NCBI RefSeq assembly: GCF_001274785.1
Contig: NZ_LHPI01000004.1
Location: forward strand, 1 to 64,000
Origin: Vibrio hepatarius
GTDB lineage: Bacteria; Pseudomonadota; Gammaproteobacteria; Enterobacterales; Vibrionaceae
DNA length: 64,000 bases
Direction: 5' to 3'
The position numbers and the translations under genes are program-made. A model generated the notes under the pieces. That model saw only the letters and a program-made list of their open reading frames with translations. It had not been told where the DNA came from and did no database searches. Below, piece by piece: positions 9,476 to 19,285 of the stretch (positions are counted from its first letter, which is position 1; every line of letters begins with the position of its first letter).

Positions 9476-11467
9476 TTATAACTTGAATTGATGAACCAAC
9501 TCGCCTTGCTGGTTGGCAAGAATAGTTAAGTCGGTGCTGGTTTTAGCAATCTGTGCCATCGCTTGGTAGTTCTGCTCAGCAATCAGGTTGATCTCTTCAA
9601 TATTGCGCGCGATATCGCCCGACGTTGCGCTTTGCTCCGTCGCCGCTTGGGATATTTGTCCACTCATACGGCTGATCTCAATAATCAGCGCTTGAATCTC
9701 TTCCATAGCACTATTGGCGTTGGAAGCTTGCTCGACCGATTGCTCCATTTCAGCCATACAACTTTGAATCACTTGGCTTGCCGACGATGAGCTTGATTGC
9801 AAACTACTGATCATGTTTTCGATTTCGCTAGTAGACGACGTGGTTCTTTGCGCCAGCACTCGTACTTCATCGGCAACCACTGCAAATCCTCTTCCTTGTT
9901 CACCCGCGCGTGCCGCTTCGATGGCTGCATTCAACGCCAGTAGATTGGTCTGCTCTGCAATATTACGGATAACATCGAGAATCGAACCAATTTTACTGCT
10001 CATGCTTTGCAGGTCTTTCACTGCGTCCACCGACTGCAACAACCGAGTTTCCAATTGATTGATGGTCGAGATGTTGGTGCTCATGATTTGTCGACCGGAT
10101 TCCGATGCCACTTCAACTTGCTCGACCATATGCTGCGAGCTCTGTGCATTCTGCGCGACTTCTTGTACTGAATGAGACATTTCTGTCATCGCAGTGGCCA
10201 CCGTCGCGGTTTGTTCCCTTTGTTGGCTTAGTTGCTCTTGTGCCTGTGATGAAGTGCTCTGGTTGGAATCAGCGGTTTTCGTCAGGTTGTCTGACGCATC
10301 GTTAAGTTTGACCAAAATGTTGTGCAGGCTATCTGCGAGGGTATTGATGTGTCCACTGACGCGGCTGAATTCGTTGTTGTAGCGAATATCGATCCGATGA
10401 GTCATGTCACCTTCGGTCAGATATTCCAACGTTTTCAGAATGCGGGTCAAAGGTTCACGTACACTATGGGCAATGTGATAGCCAATACCAAGAGCGAGCG
10501 CAACGACTACGCCACCAATAATGACTGATGTCATAACGCCTTGTTGATAAACCTCACCCGCTTCCAATAAGGAGGCGTGTAGTCCTTGTTCTGCGACGTC
10601 GCTGAATGAGTTTAATATCGCCATGGTTTGGTCAACTTCGGCGGTCAAATTCGCGATGTTCTGATACAGCGCTTGTTTCGCTTGCAGATAAGAGCTGTGC
10701 TGGTCTAATACGCCGCCTTTTTTGCCGATGTCGACAGTAAACTGTTCCACCGGTTGGTCAAAGACTTGTTTGAGCTCTGGCATTTGTGCTGTCAAGCCGC
10801 GATAAGCATAGTTAAGGTGGGTAACTGCTTTTTTGTTATTGGTGACGGCTTTGGCGACAAACTCAAGATTGCTGCTAGCCAGGGCGTCTGACGTGATCAC
10901 CTCTGCATCTTTTAGCTTAATGAAGTAGCTTTCTGCCATCACTTTAACGGAGATTTTGCTCTGCTCGTCAACATAATCTTTCATGCCGCTACTTAGCTCT
11001 GCATGTAAACGCTGGAAACGTCGCGTCGATTGCTGCACTTCGGCCTGTGCTTCAAACATTGCGCGGTAGTTTTCCATCGCTTTGTTTGCTTCTTCGAAAT
11101 AGCTGGTTTCCTTTTCTTTAAGCTGGGCGATTTGTTGTTCAAGCTCTTCAATCGAATAGGTGGCTTGTTCTAAGTCAGCGAGGGCTTGGTGATAGTTGGC
11201 TTGGGCATCGGCAAAATGTGCAGAAAGCTCGTCCATACGCTCGAAACTTTGTGTAGTTAAAAAGTCTTTAAAGAGTTTGTCCGCAGAAAGGAGAGAAACG
11301 CTGGTGTGATTGGATTGAGAAACTAGTGGTAAAGAACGGTTAGAGACACTCTCGAAGTTGTCGTGAATCAGTTGCATACCACGTGTGGTAACGATTGTGG
11401 TGACAATAAACATTACTAAGATCAATGCAAAACCAGCGTACATTCGCCGTATGACAGAGCCTTTCAT
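9476..11467 (-). CDS. Methyl-accepting chemotaxis protein
   Basis: 663 residues. Membrane segment 1 is at about 10-30, a long helical periplasmic sensor with coiled-coil character covers about 31-310, and membrane segment 2 is at about 311-333 ([14 protein letters not shown]). A HAMP domain follows, then the signalling coiled coil with the invariant hairpin tip [20 protein letters not shown] near residue 500-525. It should relay ligand binding to CheA/CheW. The ligand is not predictable; the helical sensor has no recognised dCache signature. It has no pentapeptide CheR/CheB tether at the C-terminus (ends LVHQFKL). Monocistronic, divergent from hinT. Confidence 0.92.
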   Translation of the reverse strand: MKGSVIRRMYAGFALILVMFIVTTIVTTRGMQLIHDNFESVSNRSLPLVSQSNHTSVSLLSADKLFKDFLTTQSFERMDELSAHFADAQANYHQALADLEQATYSIEELEQQIAQLKEKETSYFEEANKAMENYRAMFEAQAEVQQSTRRFQRLHAELSSGMKDYVDEQSKISVKVMAESYFIKLKDAEVITSDALASSNLEFVAKAVTNNKKAVTHLNYAYRGLTAQMPELKQVFDQPVEQFTVDIGKKGGVLDQHSSYLQAKQALYQNIANLTAEVDQTMAILNSFSDVAEQGLHASLLEAGEVYQQGVMTSVIIGGVVVALALGIGYHIAHSVREPLTRILKTLEYLTEGDMTHRIDIRYNNEFSRVSGHINTLADSLHNILVKLNDASDNLTKTADSNQSTSSQAQEQLSQQREQTATVATAMTEMSHSVQEVAQNAQSSQHMVEQVEVASESGRQIMSTNISTINQLETRLLQSVDAVKDLQSMSSKIGSILDVIRNIAEQTNLLALNAAIEAARAGEQGRGFAVVADEVRVLAQRTTSSTSEIENMISSLQSSSSSASQVIQSCMAEMEQSVEQASNANSAMEEIQALIIEISRMSGQISQAATEQSATSGDIARNIEEINLIAEQNYQAMAQIAKTSTDLTILANQQGELVHQFKL

Positions 11468-11693
11468 AGACCTCTCCCTGAGACATAATTATTGGCAAAA
11501 AATAACAAAAAAAGAGTAATGTATTGATAGTGACTGGAGGCTTTTACGACTCACAGCGCAAAAACAAAGCGTACGACTTGCTGTAAATGCCAATATTTAA
11601 ACTTAACGATTGTTTTTAGTTGGTTATTTTGTACAGCTTGGCGCATACTCGGCAGTTGAGACAATTTTTAAAGATAAGATGACGGAGCGCTTC

Positions 11694-12044
11694 ATGACCG
11701 AAGAAACCATTTTCAGTAAAATTATTCGCAAAGAAATTCCTGCAGATGTTGTTTACCAGGATGATATGGTGACGGCGTTTCGTGATATTAACCCTCGTGC
11801 GCCAAGCCACATCTTGATCATTCCGAATAAACTCATTCCGACAGTGAATGACATTGCGGACGAAGATGAAGCGCTGATGGGACGCATGTTTGTGGTCGCG
11901 CGTAAACTGGCGAAAGAAGAGGGTATTGATGAAGACGGCTATCGCCTAATCGTTAACTGCAACTCTCACGGTGGCCAAGAGGTTTACCATATTCACATGC
12001 ACCTTGTTGGCGGCCGTCCTCTAGGCCCGATGTTGATGAGCTAA
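11694..12044 (+). CDS. hinT: HIT-family purine nucleoside phosphoramidase HinT
   Basis: 116 residues from the ATG at 11694, beginning [20 protein letters not shown] like other HinT proteins. The frame stays open upstream to 11610, but the extra residues have no family match and GGAG lies just ahead of 11694. The catalytic histidine triad HIHMH is followed by LVGGRPLGP. HinT hydrolyses adenosine 5'-phosphoramidates. It opens the conserved cluster hinT-ycfL-lpoB-thiK-ycfP-ndh known from E. coli. A 10-bp inverted repeat (GTTTGAGTCG...CGACTCAAAC, 12060-12093) lies in the gap to the next gene. Confidence 0.95.
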   Translation: MTEETIFSKIIRKEIPADVVYQDDMVTAFRDINPRAPSHILIIPNKLIPTVNDIADEDEALMGRMFVVARKLAKEEGIDEDGYRLIVNCNSHGGQEVYHIHMHLVGGRPLGPMLMS

Positions 12045-12059
12045 CAAGCAAAGATAAAT

Positions 12060-12093
12060 GTTTGAGTCGGTGGAACTTTTCTTCGACTCAAAC
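12060..12093 (+). repeat. Inverted repeat after hinT
   Basis: GTTTGAGTCG and CGACTCAAAC separated by 14 nt. There is no T run after it, so it is more likely an intercistronic mRNA hairpin or weak terminator than a full stop. Confidence 0.5.
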
Positions 12094-12143
12094 CACTAAT
12101 AGCCATCATTATTACTTATTTATTCAGATTCCCGGGGTACGAG

Positions 12144-13538
12144 GTGCGTAAAAACGTTCAACTCGCATTCATTGTTGTTAGCTCCTTATATCTTTCTGCA
12201 TGCGCCAACTTTTCTGCTGGCAATTTATTTAGCCACTACAGTGCGCAAAATCAGGAGCTTTACCAAGCTGTTCAGAGCGGACAGTACCAACAAGCGGAAG
12301 AATCCCTCCCAGAAGACATTGCTGGACCGATACTCGATAACTTTGAAAAAGGTCGAGTTCACTTGCTGAGTGGGCAGTATGAGCAAAGTCAAAATGCATT
12401 TCAGTTGAGTGATGCGGCTGTCCGTGAGCAACAAGATAAAGCGACCATTTCAGTCTCAGATTCCGCGACCAGTTTAAGCGCCTTAGCAGTCAACGATAAC
12501 CTGAATATCTACCAGCCCGCTGACTATGAACTCGGCTTTCTCCATCTTTACCTCTGTTTGAACTATCTTCAAGGCAATGACCTAGAAGGGGCGTTGGTAG
12601 AAATGCGCCGTGCCAATCAAGTTCAAGAAAGGGCAAAGAAAGATCGCGAAAAGGAACTCGAGTCAGCACAAGAAGATATGCAGGAGCAAGGCTTATCTCC
12701 TAACCTTGGCAGTATCTTATCGCAGTACCCTGACGCCGGAGATACGCTTAAAGCCGTTCAGAACGGTTATTTGATGTATTTGTCCGCGTTGCTGTATGAA
12801 GCTGATAACGATTTAAACAGTGCGTATGTTGACTATCGTCGTGCGCTCGCGGTAATGCCTGACAACCAACAGGTAATTGACGGTACTAAGCGTGTTGCTC
12901 AGCGCTTGGGGATGAGTGAGGATCTGCGTCTACTTGAAAAGCGTTATGGCAAAGTTAAACGACTCGAACCTAACCAAGCACGCGTTATTGTTCTTCAAGA
13001 ACAAGGTGTAGTGCAGAGTATGCAAGGCTGGAAACAAGCTTTGCCGCTGTTTGACAGTCGGGGGCAAGGCGTTTGGTATTCTATTTCATTGCCTTATTAC
13101 CCGAGTGTAAGTAAACCGAGCTTCACGCCATTGCTGGTTAATCAGCAAAGCATCTCAAGTGACTTGTTGACGGATGTTAACCTGATGGCCCAAAAGGATC
13201 TGTCTGAACGTCTACCGAGTATTATCATCCGCCAAGCGCTACGTGTGTGGGCAAAAGATCAACTCAGACGCCAAGCCGCAAAAGAAGACGATGTTGGTAA
13301 CTTGATTTTCAATGTCTGGAACGTTCTGACTGAGCAACCAGATACTCGCAGTTGGTTGACACTCCCAGGTGAAATCCGCAGTAGCAGTGTTGTGGTGGAT
13401 GCAGGACAGCAATCTTTGTCGGTGGGTGACAAACGCATTGATTTTAATGTTAATGCTGGTGACACAGTGTTGGTTTGGGTTTCTCGCCAAGGCGATAATG
13501 CTACACTTTGGCATAAACAATTAGGAAATATCCGATGA
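12144..13538 (+). CDS. COG3014-family lipoprotein
   Basis: 464 residues with a GTG start. A lipoprotein signal ends in LSAC with the acylated cysteine at position 20, followed by Ala-Asn, so outer-membrane sorting by Lol is expected. Helical, TPR-like repeats occupy about 30-260 (YQAVQSGQYQQAEESL, GRVHLLSGQYEQSQNAFQ, ALLYEADNDLNSAYVDYRRA). The C-terminal part is beta-rich. The family is conserved but uncharacterised. It lies between hinT and ycfL, a place where E. coli has no gene, and overlaps ycfL by 4 bp. Co-transcription with LpoB suggests an envelope role, possibly peptidoglycan or other lipoprotein partners (inference). Confidence 0.85.
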   Translation: MRKNVQLAFIVVSSLYLSACANFSAGNLFSHYSAQNQELYQAVQSGQYQQAEESLPEDIAGPILDNFEKGRVHLLSGQYEQSQNAFQLSDAAVREQQDKATISVSDSATSLSALAVNDNLNIYQPADYELGFLHLYLCLNYLQGNDLEGALVEMRRANQVQERAKKDREKELESAQEDMQEQGLSPNLGSILSQYPDAGDTLKAVQNGYLMYLSALLYEADNDLNSAYVDYRRALAVMPDNQQVIDGTKRVAQRLGMSEDLRLLEKRYGKVKRLEPNQARVIVLQEQGVVQSMQGWKQALPLFDSRGQGVWYSISLPYYPSVSKPSFTPLLVNQQSISSDLLTDVNLMAQKDLSERLPSIIIRQALRVWAKDQLRRQAAKEDDVGNLIFNVWNVLTEQPDTRSWLTLPGEIRSSSVVVDAGQQSLSVGDKRIDFNVNAGDTVLVWVSRQGDNATLWHKQLGNIR

Positions 13539-13924
13539 AAAAATGGGCTATCGCGGCTTTGACCGCATTAACGCTATTGGGTTGTGCGGACAATACCGCT
13601 GGATTGCGCATTGATGGCGCGACACAAACCGTTTTGTTTGGTGACAACGTCCTTGCCGGCCGTTTGAAGATTGACGATATATCGACGAGCGATGTTGACG
13701 GACGTGCGCGTGGCATCGTTAGACTTGAGAGCCAGTATAAAGGTGACCAAGCCATCCAATACCGCTTTTACTGGTACGACGATGAAGGTCTAGAAGTGAA
13801 TACTCAGCTAGGTCCTTGGCGTCAGGCTATCGTGAGAGGCATGGAAACCATCGTTATTTCTGAAGTATCGGTGAATCCAAAAGGCACTCAGTTCCGTGTA
13901 CAAATTCGCGAAAACGATAATTAA
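13535..13924 (+). CDS. ycfL: YcfL family lipoprotein
   Basis: 129 residues. Its ATG overlaps the stop of the preceding gene (ATGA), indicating translational coupling. The lipobox LLGC places the acyl cysteine at 17. The mature part is a small beta-sandwich-like domain (YRFYWYDDEGLEV, ETIVISEVSVNPKGTQFRVQIRE) typical of YcfL/DUF1425. Function is unknown. It precedes lpoB as in E. coli. An 8-bp hairpin (ACTAAAGA/TCTTTAGT, 13930-13951) separates the two. Confidence 0.88.
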   Translation: MKKWAIAALTALTLLGCADNTAGLRIDGATQTVLFGDNVLAGRLKIDDISTSDVDGRARGIVRLESQYKGDQAIQYRFYWYDDEGLEVNTQLGPWRQAIVRGMETIVISEVSVNPKGTQFRVQIRENDN

Positions 13925-13990
13925 TCCGAACTAAAGAGTTGTTTCTTTAGTCATAGAGTAAAAATTCAAGAAAATCTTGAGGATCCAAGA

Positions 13991-14581
13991 ATGAAAAAAA
14001 GTGTTATTGCACTCCTTGGCTTAGCTGTCATCTTAGGCGGTTGTTCGAATAAAGTAAGCTATGGTGATGCCCAAGCAGTGGAAACGACAACGATCGATTT
14101 CGGTTCAACAGACTTGCAAAAGATTGCCGGAGACATGGTCGATAGCATGATGATGTCTGGCTCAGTCGCAGCGATTACTCGTAACTCTCGTCCAATCGTG
14201 TTTGTTGAGCGTATCAAAAACAAAACCAGCGAGCACATCGATACTGAGTCAATTACCGACACAATCAGCACTAAAATGCTGAATTCTGGTAAGTTCCGCT
14301 TTGTTGATATGGACCGCGTAGAAGCGGTGCGTGAACAGCTAAACTTCCAGAATAACGATCAACTAGTGAACCAAAGCAATGCGATTCAGTTTGGTAAAAT
14401 GGTTGGTGCACAGTACATGCTATACGGCAACCTATCGAGTATCGCGAAAAACGCAGGTAGCGACAAAGACGTGTACTACAAAATGACCATGCGTCTTATG
14501 GACTTAGAGTCTGGCCTGATCGAGTGGGCAGATGAAACAGAAATCCGTAAGCAAGAGTCAAAAAGCCTTCTAGGCTTGTAA
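13991..14581 (+). CDS. lpoB: Penicillin-binding protein activator LpoB-like lipoprotein
   Basis: 196 residues with a lipoprotein signal ending ILGGC (Cys18). The LpoB-type alpha/beta domain starts around residue 40 (DLQKIAGDMVDSMM), with RPIVFVERIKNKTSEHIDTE and GAQYMLYGNLSSI. In E. coli LpoB reaches through the periplasm to activate the peptidoglycan synthase PBP1b. The linker after the lipobox is much shorter than the E. coli one, so the reach or partner may differ. The assignment rests on the domain and on synteny with ycfL and thiK; PBP1b activation in Vibrio is inference. The start is fixed by a GAGG ribosome site. Confidence 0.85.
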   Translation: MKKSVIALLGLAVILGGCSNKVSYGDAQAVETTTIDFGSTDLQKIAGDMVDSMMMSGSVAAITRNSRPIVFVERIKNKTSEHIDTESITDTISTKMLNSGKFRFVDMDRVEAVREQLNFQNNDQLVNQSNAIQFGKMVGAQYMLYGNLSSIAKNAGSDKDVYYKMTMRLMDLESGLIEWADETEIRKQESKSLLGL

Positions 14582-14600
14582 TCCTATCGAGAGGTGATTT

Positions 14601-15455
14601 ATGGCAAGGATGTCATGGAGTGAAGCATGTCAGCTCGACAGTTCATTGTTGTCACTCGATCACTTCTTTTCAGTGCCTCCGGATTACGCACAGACGTTGA
14701 CTGGAGGCCTGACAAACCGATGTTGGAAAGTGGTTTCATCAAACGGTGAAGCCTATGTCTGGCGACCTGCTACACAAATCACTAAAGCGTTTTCCATTTC
14801 CCGTTTTCAGGAATACCAGATCCTATCTGCGATTCGTGATTCGCAACTATCTCCCGCACCGATTTTCATCAATGACCAAGGTTTGTTAGTTGAATGGGTT
14901 GAAGGTGAGTCACTCGCAGCGTCGTTAGATTTTGATTCGCTGCTGGAAACCATGGTAGCTATCCACAATCTCAACACCCAGCGAATTCCTGTCGCGCCGT
15001 TCAACTTCACTGCCAGAGTCGACCACTACTGGATGCTGCTGCGCGAAGATTTGAAAACCCAACCTTACCATGACGTTTATCAAGGATGGCGCAAAGCCCC
15101 AGTGCTTGCTGATGTAGGTACAACACTGTGCCATTTTGATTTGGCAGGCTACAACATGGTGAAAACTGAGCAAGGCAACAAAGTCATCGACTGGGAATAC
15201 GCTGCGCTGGCTGACCCTAGGCTCGACCTCACTTTGAGTATCGATGTGATGGATGCGTCTCCTCTTGAAGCGGTATATCAATACTGTAAATTACGCGAAA
15301 TCGAAGGTGTCGATGATTGGGTTGAAGGGGTGATGGCGTGGAAGCCGCGTGCCACAATGATGGCGATGTTATGGTATTTGCTCGCTTACCAATTATGGGG
15401 AGATGAACAATACTTAACCCAAGCAGAAAAAATACTCGACACATTTTGTAGTTAA
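14601..15455 (+). CDS. thiK: Thiamine kinase / aminoglycoside phosphotransferase family protein
   Basis: 284 residues with the kinase fold of APH/choline kinases. The N-terminal GGLTNRCWKV is the nucleotide loop. The catalytic loop H178-FDLAGYN (H178, D180, N185) and IDWE (D197) form the Brenner motif and metal-binding site. ThiK phosphorylates thiamine to thiamine monophosphate in salvage. The position after lpoB matches E. coli ycfN/thiK. nagZ, which follows thiK in E. coli, is absent here and ycfP comes next. An aminoglycoside resistance role is unlikely given the synteny. Confidence 0.88.
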   Translation: MARMSWSEACQLDSSLLSLDHFFSVPPDYAQTLTGGLTNRCWKVVSSNGEAYVWRPATQITKAFSISRFQEYQILSAIRDSQLSPAPIFINDQGLLVEWVEGESLAASLDFDSLLETMVAIHNLNTQRIPVAPFNFTARVDHYWMLLREDLKTQPYHDVYQGWRKAPVLADVGTTLCHFDLAGYNMVKTEQGNKVIDWEYAALADPRLDLTLSIDVMDASPLEAVYQYCKLREIEGVDDWVEGVMAWKPRATMMAMLWYLLAYQLWGDEQYLTQAEKILDTFCS

Positions 15456-15555
15456 GATCACTGTTTCAAATATCGAAAATAGGATTCTTAGAATGTGCGC
15501 TTTTAAACCCTAGTTTTCGTGGTAGATTTAAACGAGAAGGAGTGGGGGAAACAGA

Positions 15556-16098
15556 ATGATTATTTACTTACATGGCTTTGATTCAACCAGCCCTGGTAAC
15601 CATGAGAAAGTCCTGCAATTGCAGTTCATCGATGACGATGTGCGCTTTATCAATTACAGCACATTGCACCCCAAACACGACATGCAACATTTGCTCAAGG
15701 AAGTGCAAAAGGTGATTGAACAGTCGGACGACCCAGACCCAGTGATTTGTGGGGTTGGTTTGGGTGGCTTCTGGTCCGAACGCGTTGGTTTCTTATGTGG
15801 TATCAAGCAGGTTATCTTTAACCCAAATCTTCATCCTGAGCGCAATATGCAGGGTCGCATTGACCGCCCTGAAGAGTATGAAGACATTGCGACCAAGTGC
15901 ATTGAACAATTTAGAATGAAGAACAACGGTCGTTGCCTTGTTATTTTGTCGAAAGAAGACGAAGTACACGACAACAACAAAACGGCGGAAGAGCTGGAAG
16001 ATTACTACGAGGTTATTTGGGACGATACTCAGACCCATAAGTTTAAGAAAATCTCACAACATCTGCAGGCAATTAAGGCGTTTAAAGAAGCAAACTAG
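15556..16098 (+). CDS. ycfP: YcfP family alpha/beta-hydrolase-like protein (UPF0227)
   Basis: 180 residues. It starts with the hydrolase oxyanion-type strand [10 protein letters not shown], but the nucleophile elbow reads C65-GVGLGG, with glycine (G68) where an esterase has serine. The related YqiA keeps the serine, so this member is probably not a classical esterase. Conserved in the ycfP-ndh neighbourhood. The start ATG follows GAAGGAGTGGGGGAAACAGA. Confidence 0.88.
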   Translation: MIIYLHGFDSTSPGNHEKVLQLQFIDDDVRFINYSTLHPKHDMQHLLKEVQKVIEQSDDPDPVICGVGLGGFWSERVGFLCGIKQVIFNPNLHPERNMQGRIDRPEEYEDIATKCIEQFRMKNNGRCLVILSKEDEVHDNNKTAEELEDYYEVIWDDTQTHKFKKISQHLQAIKAFKEAN

Positions 16099-16126
16099 AC
16101 ATTTAAAACGTGCAATAAACTGTATA

Positions 16127-16157
16127 AAGCGACGTGGTTATGCCACGTCGCTTTTTT
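16127..16157 (+). terminator. Terminator after ycfP
   Basis: AAGCGACGTGG, loop TTATG, CCACGTCGCTT, then TTTTT: an 11-bp perfect stem ending the hinT-ycfP cluster. Confidence 0.92.
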
Positions 16158-16203
16158 CTTGCGCATCTGCACCCTGTTTTAATAAGTTGCGTGCATTCTT
16201 TGG

Positions 16204-16264
16204 TTGCGATGCGCTTTTTGCTCCTTATAATATTCGAAGCATGAAAAAATTTGATATCAATCAA
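16204..16264 (+). promoter_or_regulatory. ndh promoter candidate with downstream FNR box
   Basis: A -35 TTGCGA (16204-16209) and -10 TATAAT (16226-16231) are separated by 16 bp. A full-consensus FNR site, TTGAT-ATCA-ATCAA, lies at 16251-16264, about +13 to +26 relative to a start near 16238. An activator-type dimer just downstream of a promoter would block transcription, matching the known FNR repression of ndh. The remaining 240 bp to the start codon would be an unusually long leader. Confidence 0.65.
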
Positions 16265-16505
16265 ATAAATTAAGAACAGGCACAAAGCTTGTCCAAGAAT
16301 AATTACTCTAAAAATGAGTGAATTTGAGCCTAAAGGCTCGCTTTTATCCAGTAAGTGTGTCGAAACACAATTGAAGCCTCTACCGGTCAGCGTACGTAAG
16401 ACTGAGCTCAACCGTGCCAGCAGTTTGACCATGAAAAAAACAGAATTTTATCGGCTTGAGCAATCGAGCTGAAACATGTTTATTTACTTTTTGAGGAATG
16501 TTGCT

Positions 16506-17795
16506 GTGACACGAATTATCGTTGTAGGCGGCGGTGCAGGCGGTCTTGAGCTTGCTACCAAACTTGGTCGTACACTTGGACGAAAGGGAAGAGCAAAAGT
16601 CACTCTTGTTGACCGCAAAGCCAGCCACTTATGGAAGCCACTTTTACATGAAGTTGCTACCGGTTCATTGGATGAAGGCGTTGACGCGTTAAGCTATCGC
16701 GCACACGCTAAAAACCATCATTTCGATTTTCAAATGGGCAGTCTCGAAGACATCGACCGTGAGCGTAAAGTCGTTAAGCTAAGCGAGCTTACTGACGAGC
16801 ACGGTGAACTGCTGATCCCAAGCCGAGAGCTGGAATACGATCTTCTGGTGATGGCTATCGGTTCTACCTCTAATGATTTCAACACTCCTGGTGTCCGCGA
16901 ACATTGTATCTTCTTAGATAGCCCAGAGCAGGCGCACCGTTTCCGCACAGAAATGAACAATGAGTTCATGAAGCTACACGCGAACAACGGTAACGGCACA
17001 GTTGATATTGCAATTGTAGGTGCTGGTGCAACAGGTGTTGAACTGTCTGCAGAACTGCATAACGCGATCAAAGAGCTGCGTTCATACGGTTTTGATGATT
17101 TAGACTCGAGCAAACTGAACGTAAACCTGATTGAAGCTGGTGAACGTATTCTGCCAGCGCTACCACCGCGCATTTCAAGTGCGGCTCACCACGAGCTGAC
17201 TAAGCTTGGGGTAAATGTTCGCACCGCGACTATGGTGACAAAAGCAGAGGCGGATGGCCTGACAACTAAAGACGGCGAGAAGATCCCAGCGAAGATTATG
17301 GTTTGGGCTGCCGGTATCAAAGCTCCTGACTTTATTAAAGACATCGCGGGCTTAGAAACAAACCGCATCAACCAGTTGGTTGTGAATGATACACTGCAAA
17401 CCACGCGCGATGACAACATTTTCGTTATCGGTGATTTAGCGCAATGTACCCAAGCTGACGGTTCGTTTGTTCCGCCACGCGCGCAAGCTGCGCACCAAAT
17501 GGCAAGCCGTGCGTTTTACAATATCGTTGCGAAGCTCAATGGTCGTGAACTTAAGCCTTATGTATACAAAGACAAAGGCTCTTTGGTTTCTTTAAGCCAG
17601 TTCTCTACGGTAGGTAGCCTGATGGGTAACCTGACTAAGGGTTCTATGATGGTTGAAGGACGTATTGCTCGCGTGGTTTACATCTCGCTTTATCGTCTAC
17701 ATCAAATGGCATTACACGGTGTGTTCAAAACTGCACTTATTATTCTGATGGGACGTATTAACCGCGTGCTTCGCCCGAACTTGAAGCTGCACTAA
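16506..17795 (+). CDS. ndh: Type II NADH:quinone oxidoreductase (NDH-2)
   Basis: 429 residues from a GTG at 16506, giving [13 protein letters not shown] as in other Ndh proteins. AGGA 8 nt upstream supports it over the ATG at 16476. It has an FAD-binding GGGAGG at the N-terminus, a second Rossmann motif [15 protein letters not shown] for NADH near residue 165-180, and the FAD-contact [10 protein letters not shown] near 305. The C-terminal amphipathic region docks on the membrane. It oxidises NADH without pumping ions and feeds quinone in aerobic respiration. It is preceded by a terminator and its own promoter with an FNR site. Confidence 0.96.
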   Translation: MTRIIVVGGGAGGLELATKLGRTLGRKGRAKVTLVDRKASHLWKPLLHEVATGSLDEGVDALSYRAHAKNHHFDFQMGSLEDIDRERKVVKLSELTDEHGELLIPSRELEYDLLVMAIGSTSNDFNTPGVREHCIFLDSPEQAHRFRTEMNNEFMKLHANNGNGTVDIAIVGAGATGVELSAELHNAIKELRSYGFDDLDSSKLNVNLIEAGERILPALPPRISSAAHHELTKLGVNVRTATMVTKAEADGLTTKDGEKIPAKIMVWAAGIKAPDFIKDIAGLETNRINQLVVNDTLQTTRDDNIFVIGDLAQCTQADGSFVPPRAQAAHQMASRAFYNIVAKLNGRELKPYVYKDKGSLVSLSQFSTVGSLMGNLTKGSMMVEGRIARVVYISLYRLHQMALHGVFKTALIILMGRINRVLRPNLKLH

Positions 17796-17814
17796 TTCAG
17801 TCGAGCTTATTGAT

Positions 17815-17842
17815 AAAAAAGAGCGCTTAGGCGCTCTTTTTT
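17815..17842. terminator. Bidirectional terminator between ndh and the acetyltransferase
   Basis: AAAAAAGAGCGC, loop TTAG, GCGCTCTTTTTT. It abuts the stop codon of the minus-strand acetyltransferase. Confidence 0.92.
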
Positions 17843-18380
17843 ATTGTGGGATGATGGAGTAGACCATGCCATCTTTAGGCTTTCCATCATAGATAAACCG
17901 ATTTCTTGCTTTGGTTTCAAACACCGCACCACAACGCTCAGCAAGCTTTTGGCTAGGTAGATTGTCTGGGTCACAGACGATTTCAACGCGAGTCACTTTG
18001 AGTTGCTCAAAACAAAAGTTAATCAGTCCTTCCAGCGCCTCTTTTCCGTAGCCATTCGCTTGGAAACTATCTCGAATCCAATAGCCCAAGCTGACCATAT
18101 TGAAAGTATGGTACAGCTCATTGATGGCGACCATTCCAATCAGTTCGTCGTCATAACGGCGATATACGCCAAAACCATACGCTTCTGACTTGACCCAATT
18201 GAGGCGAGTAGCAAGGAGAAAGCGTTCCGATTGCTCCAGAGTAAAGTCGGGTGTACACCAATCAATCCAACGGTGTAGGGTAGGAGAGTGATTGACGCAG
18301 TCGCGTAGTTGGTCAGCGTCTTCGTTTGGGATCAGTTTCAATTCCAGTCTAGGCGTGATGATCTTATAGTCAGGTGTCAT
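17841..18380 (-). CDS. GNAT family N-acetyltransferase (RimJ/RimL-like)
   Basis: 179 residues. The opening ITPRLELKLIPNEDADQL is typical of the RimJ/RimL branch. Acetyl-CoA binding motif A is SLGYWIRDSFQANGYGKEAL at about 98-117. These enzymes acetylate N-terminal amines of ribosomal proteins or small molecules; the substrate here is not known. It lies downstream of csiV, with a terminator between. Confidence 0.85.
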   Translation of the reverse strand: MTPDYKIITPRLELKLIPNEDADQLRDCVNHSPTLHRWIDWCTPDFTLEQSERFLLATRLNWVKSEAYGFGVYRRYDDELIGMVAINELYHTFNMVSLGYWIRDSFQANGYGKEALEGLINFCFEQLKVTRVEIVCDPDNLPSQKLAERCGAVFETKARNRFIYDGKPKDGMVYSIIPQ

Positions 18381-18401
18381 TCTAAAGCCTGCATAGCAAA
18401 A

Positions 18402-18418
18402 CAGCCCAAGTTGGGCTG
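18402..18418 (-). terminator. Terminator of csiV
   Basis: Perfect stem CAGCCCA, loop ACT, TGGGCTG, followed on the minus strand by TTTTGC. Confidence 0.7.
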
Positions 18419-18457
18419 CTTAAATTAAAAAGAGAGCTACATATAATTATAGGCGGA

Positions 18458-19231
18458 TTAATTGACGCGACGAACCTGAATAATTATCCCCATTAGTGGA
18501 TGGTCTAGGTAGTGCGTCTCAGAACTCTTCATACGACGTTTTTGGTCGATACGGTAGCTCTTAAGAAACTCTTGTTTTTCAACTGTTGGTTGAACTTCTT
18601 CCATTAAACCAGCTTGCACTACACTGTCTGAAGGCGTTGTGGTTGCTTTGTCTGAGGCTAGCTCAACCGGTTCTTGCAGTACAACTTCACGTACGCTTGG
18701 TGCTTTAAGATCCATTTTTACGTCGGCGTACAAGTAGTGCTCGACGTATATTTGGAACGTACCGTCCAGTTCGTACAGAGAGTTGGAGACGTTTTGTTCT
18801 TGTACACCATCAATGACTTCAACGCCTTGGCGAGAGCCTTTAGCCGAACCGTCTGCATTAAACGCGTCAGAGAACTCTTTACCCGCTTGGATATGGAAGA
18901 TTGGTGCAGACAAACGACCACGGTCGCCTTGACGCCACGCTTTGTGGAATAGAACGTCAAAACCAGCGTGTTGCTTCAGTCTTTGTGCATCATCCGTTAG
19001 CTGGTATGAAGAATACGGCAGCATACGTACACCCTTACGCGAACGAAAATCAGAGTCGGCAAATGTGCCGGCTTTCTCTAACTCAATTTTCGGTAAGGTG
19101 TTTGGCCATGACTCTTCTGTTTGCTCTGGATTTACATCACGCTTAAAAATGATCACTTCTATATCAAATTGTCGCTGCGCCCAAGATGGTAGGGCAACAA
19201 ACAAGAGTAATAGTGGGATCAGCTTTTTCAT
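18458..19231 (-). CDS. csiV: CsiV family periplasmic peptidoglycan-binding protein
   Basis: 257 residues from the ATG at 19231, which follows GGAGTTGTA. An upstream in-frame ATG at 19258 would spoil the signal peptide. The signal peptide MKKLIPLLLLFVALPSWA is followed by FDIEVIIFKRDVNPEQTEES, the hallmark of CsiV. In V. cholerae CsiV binds peptidoglycan and is needed for PBP1A/LpoA-dependent cell wall synthesis. It lies 54 bp downstream of mfd on the same strand, probably co-transcribed. Confidence 0.88.
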   Translation of the reverse strand: MKKLIPLLLLFVALPSWAQRQFDIEVIIFKRDVNPEQTEESWPNTLPKIELEKAGTFADSDFRSRKGVRMLPYSSYQLTDDAQRLKQHAGFDVLFHKAWRQGDRGRLSAPIFHIQAGKEFSDAFNADGSAKGSRQGVEVIDGVQEQNVSNSLYELDGTFQIYVEHYLYADVKMDLKAPSVREVVLQEPVELASDKATTTPSDSVVQAGLMEEVQPTVEKQEFLKSYRIDQKRRMKSSETHYLDHPLMGIIIQVRRVN

Positions 19232-19285
19232 TACAACTCCATAACCAGGTGGTGTCACCGTGGATAATTAATCAGCCCGAACCTA

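Noticed and set aside
11610..11693. Longer N-terminus for HinT
   Set aside because: The additional 28 residues lack family similarity and a ribosome site precedes the ATG at 11694.
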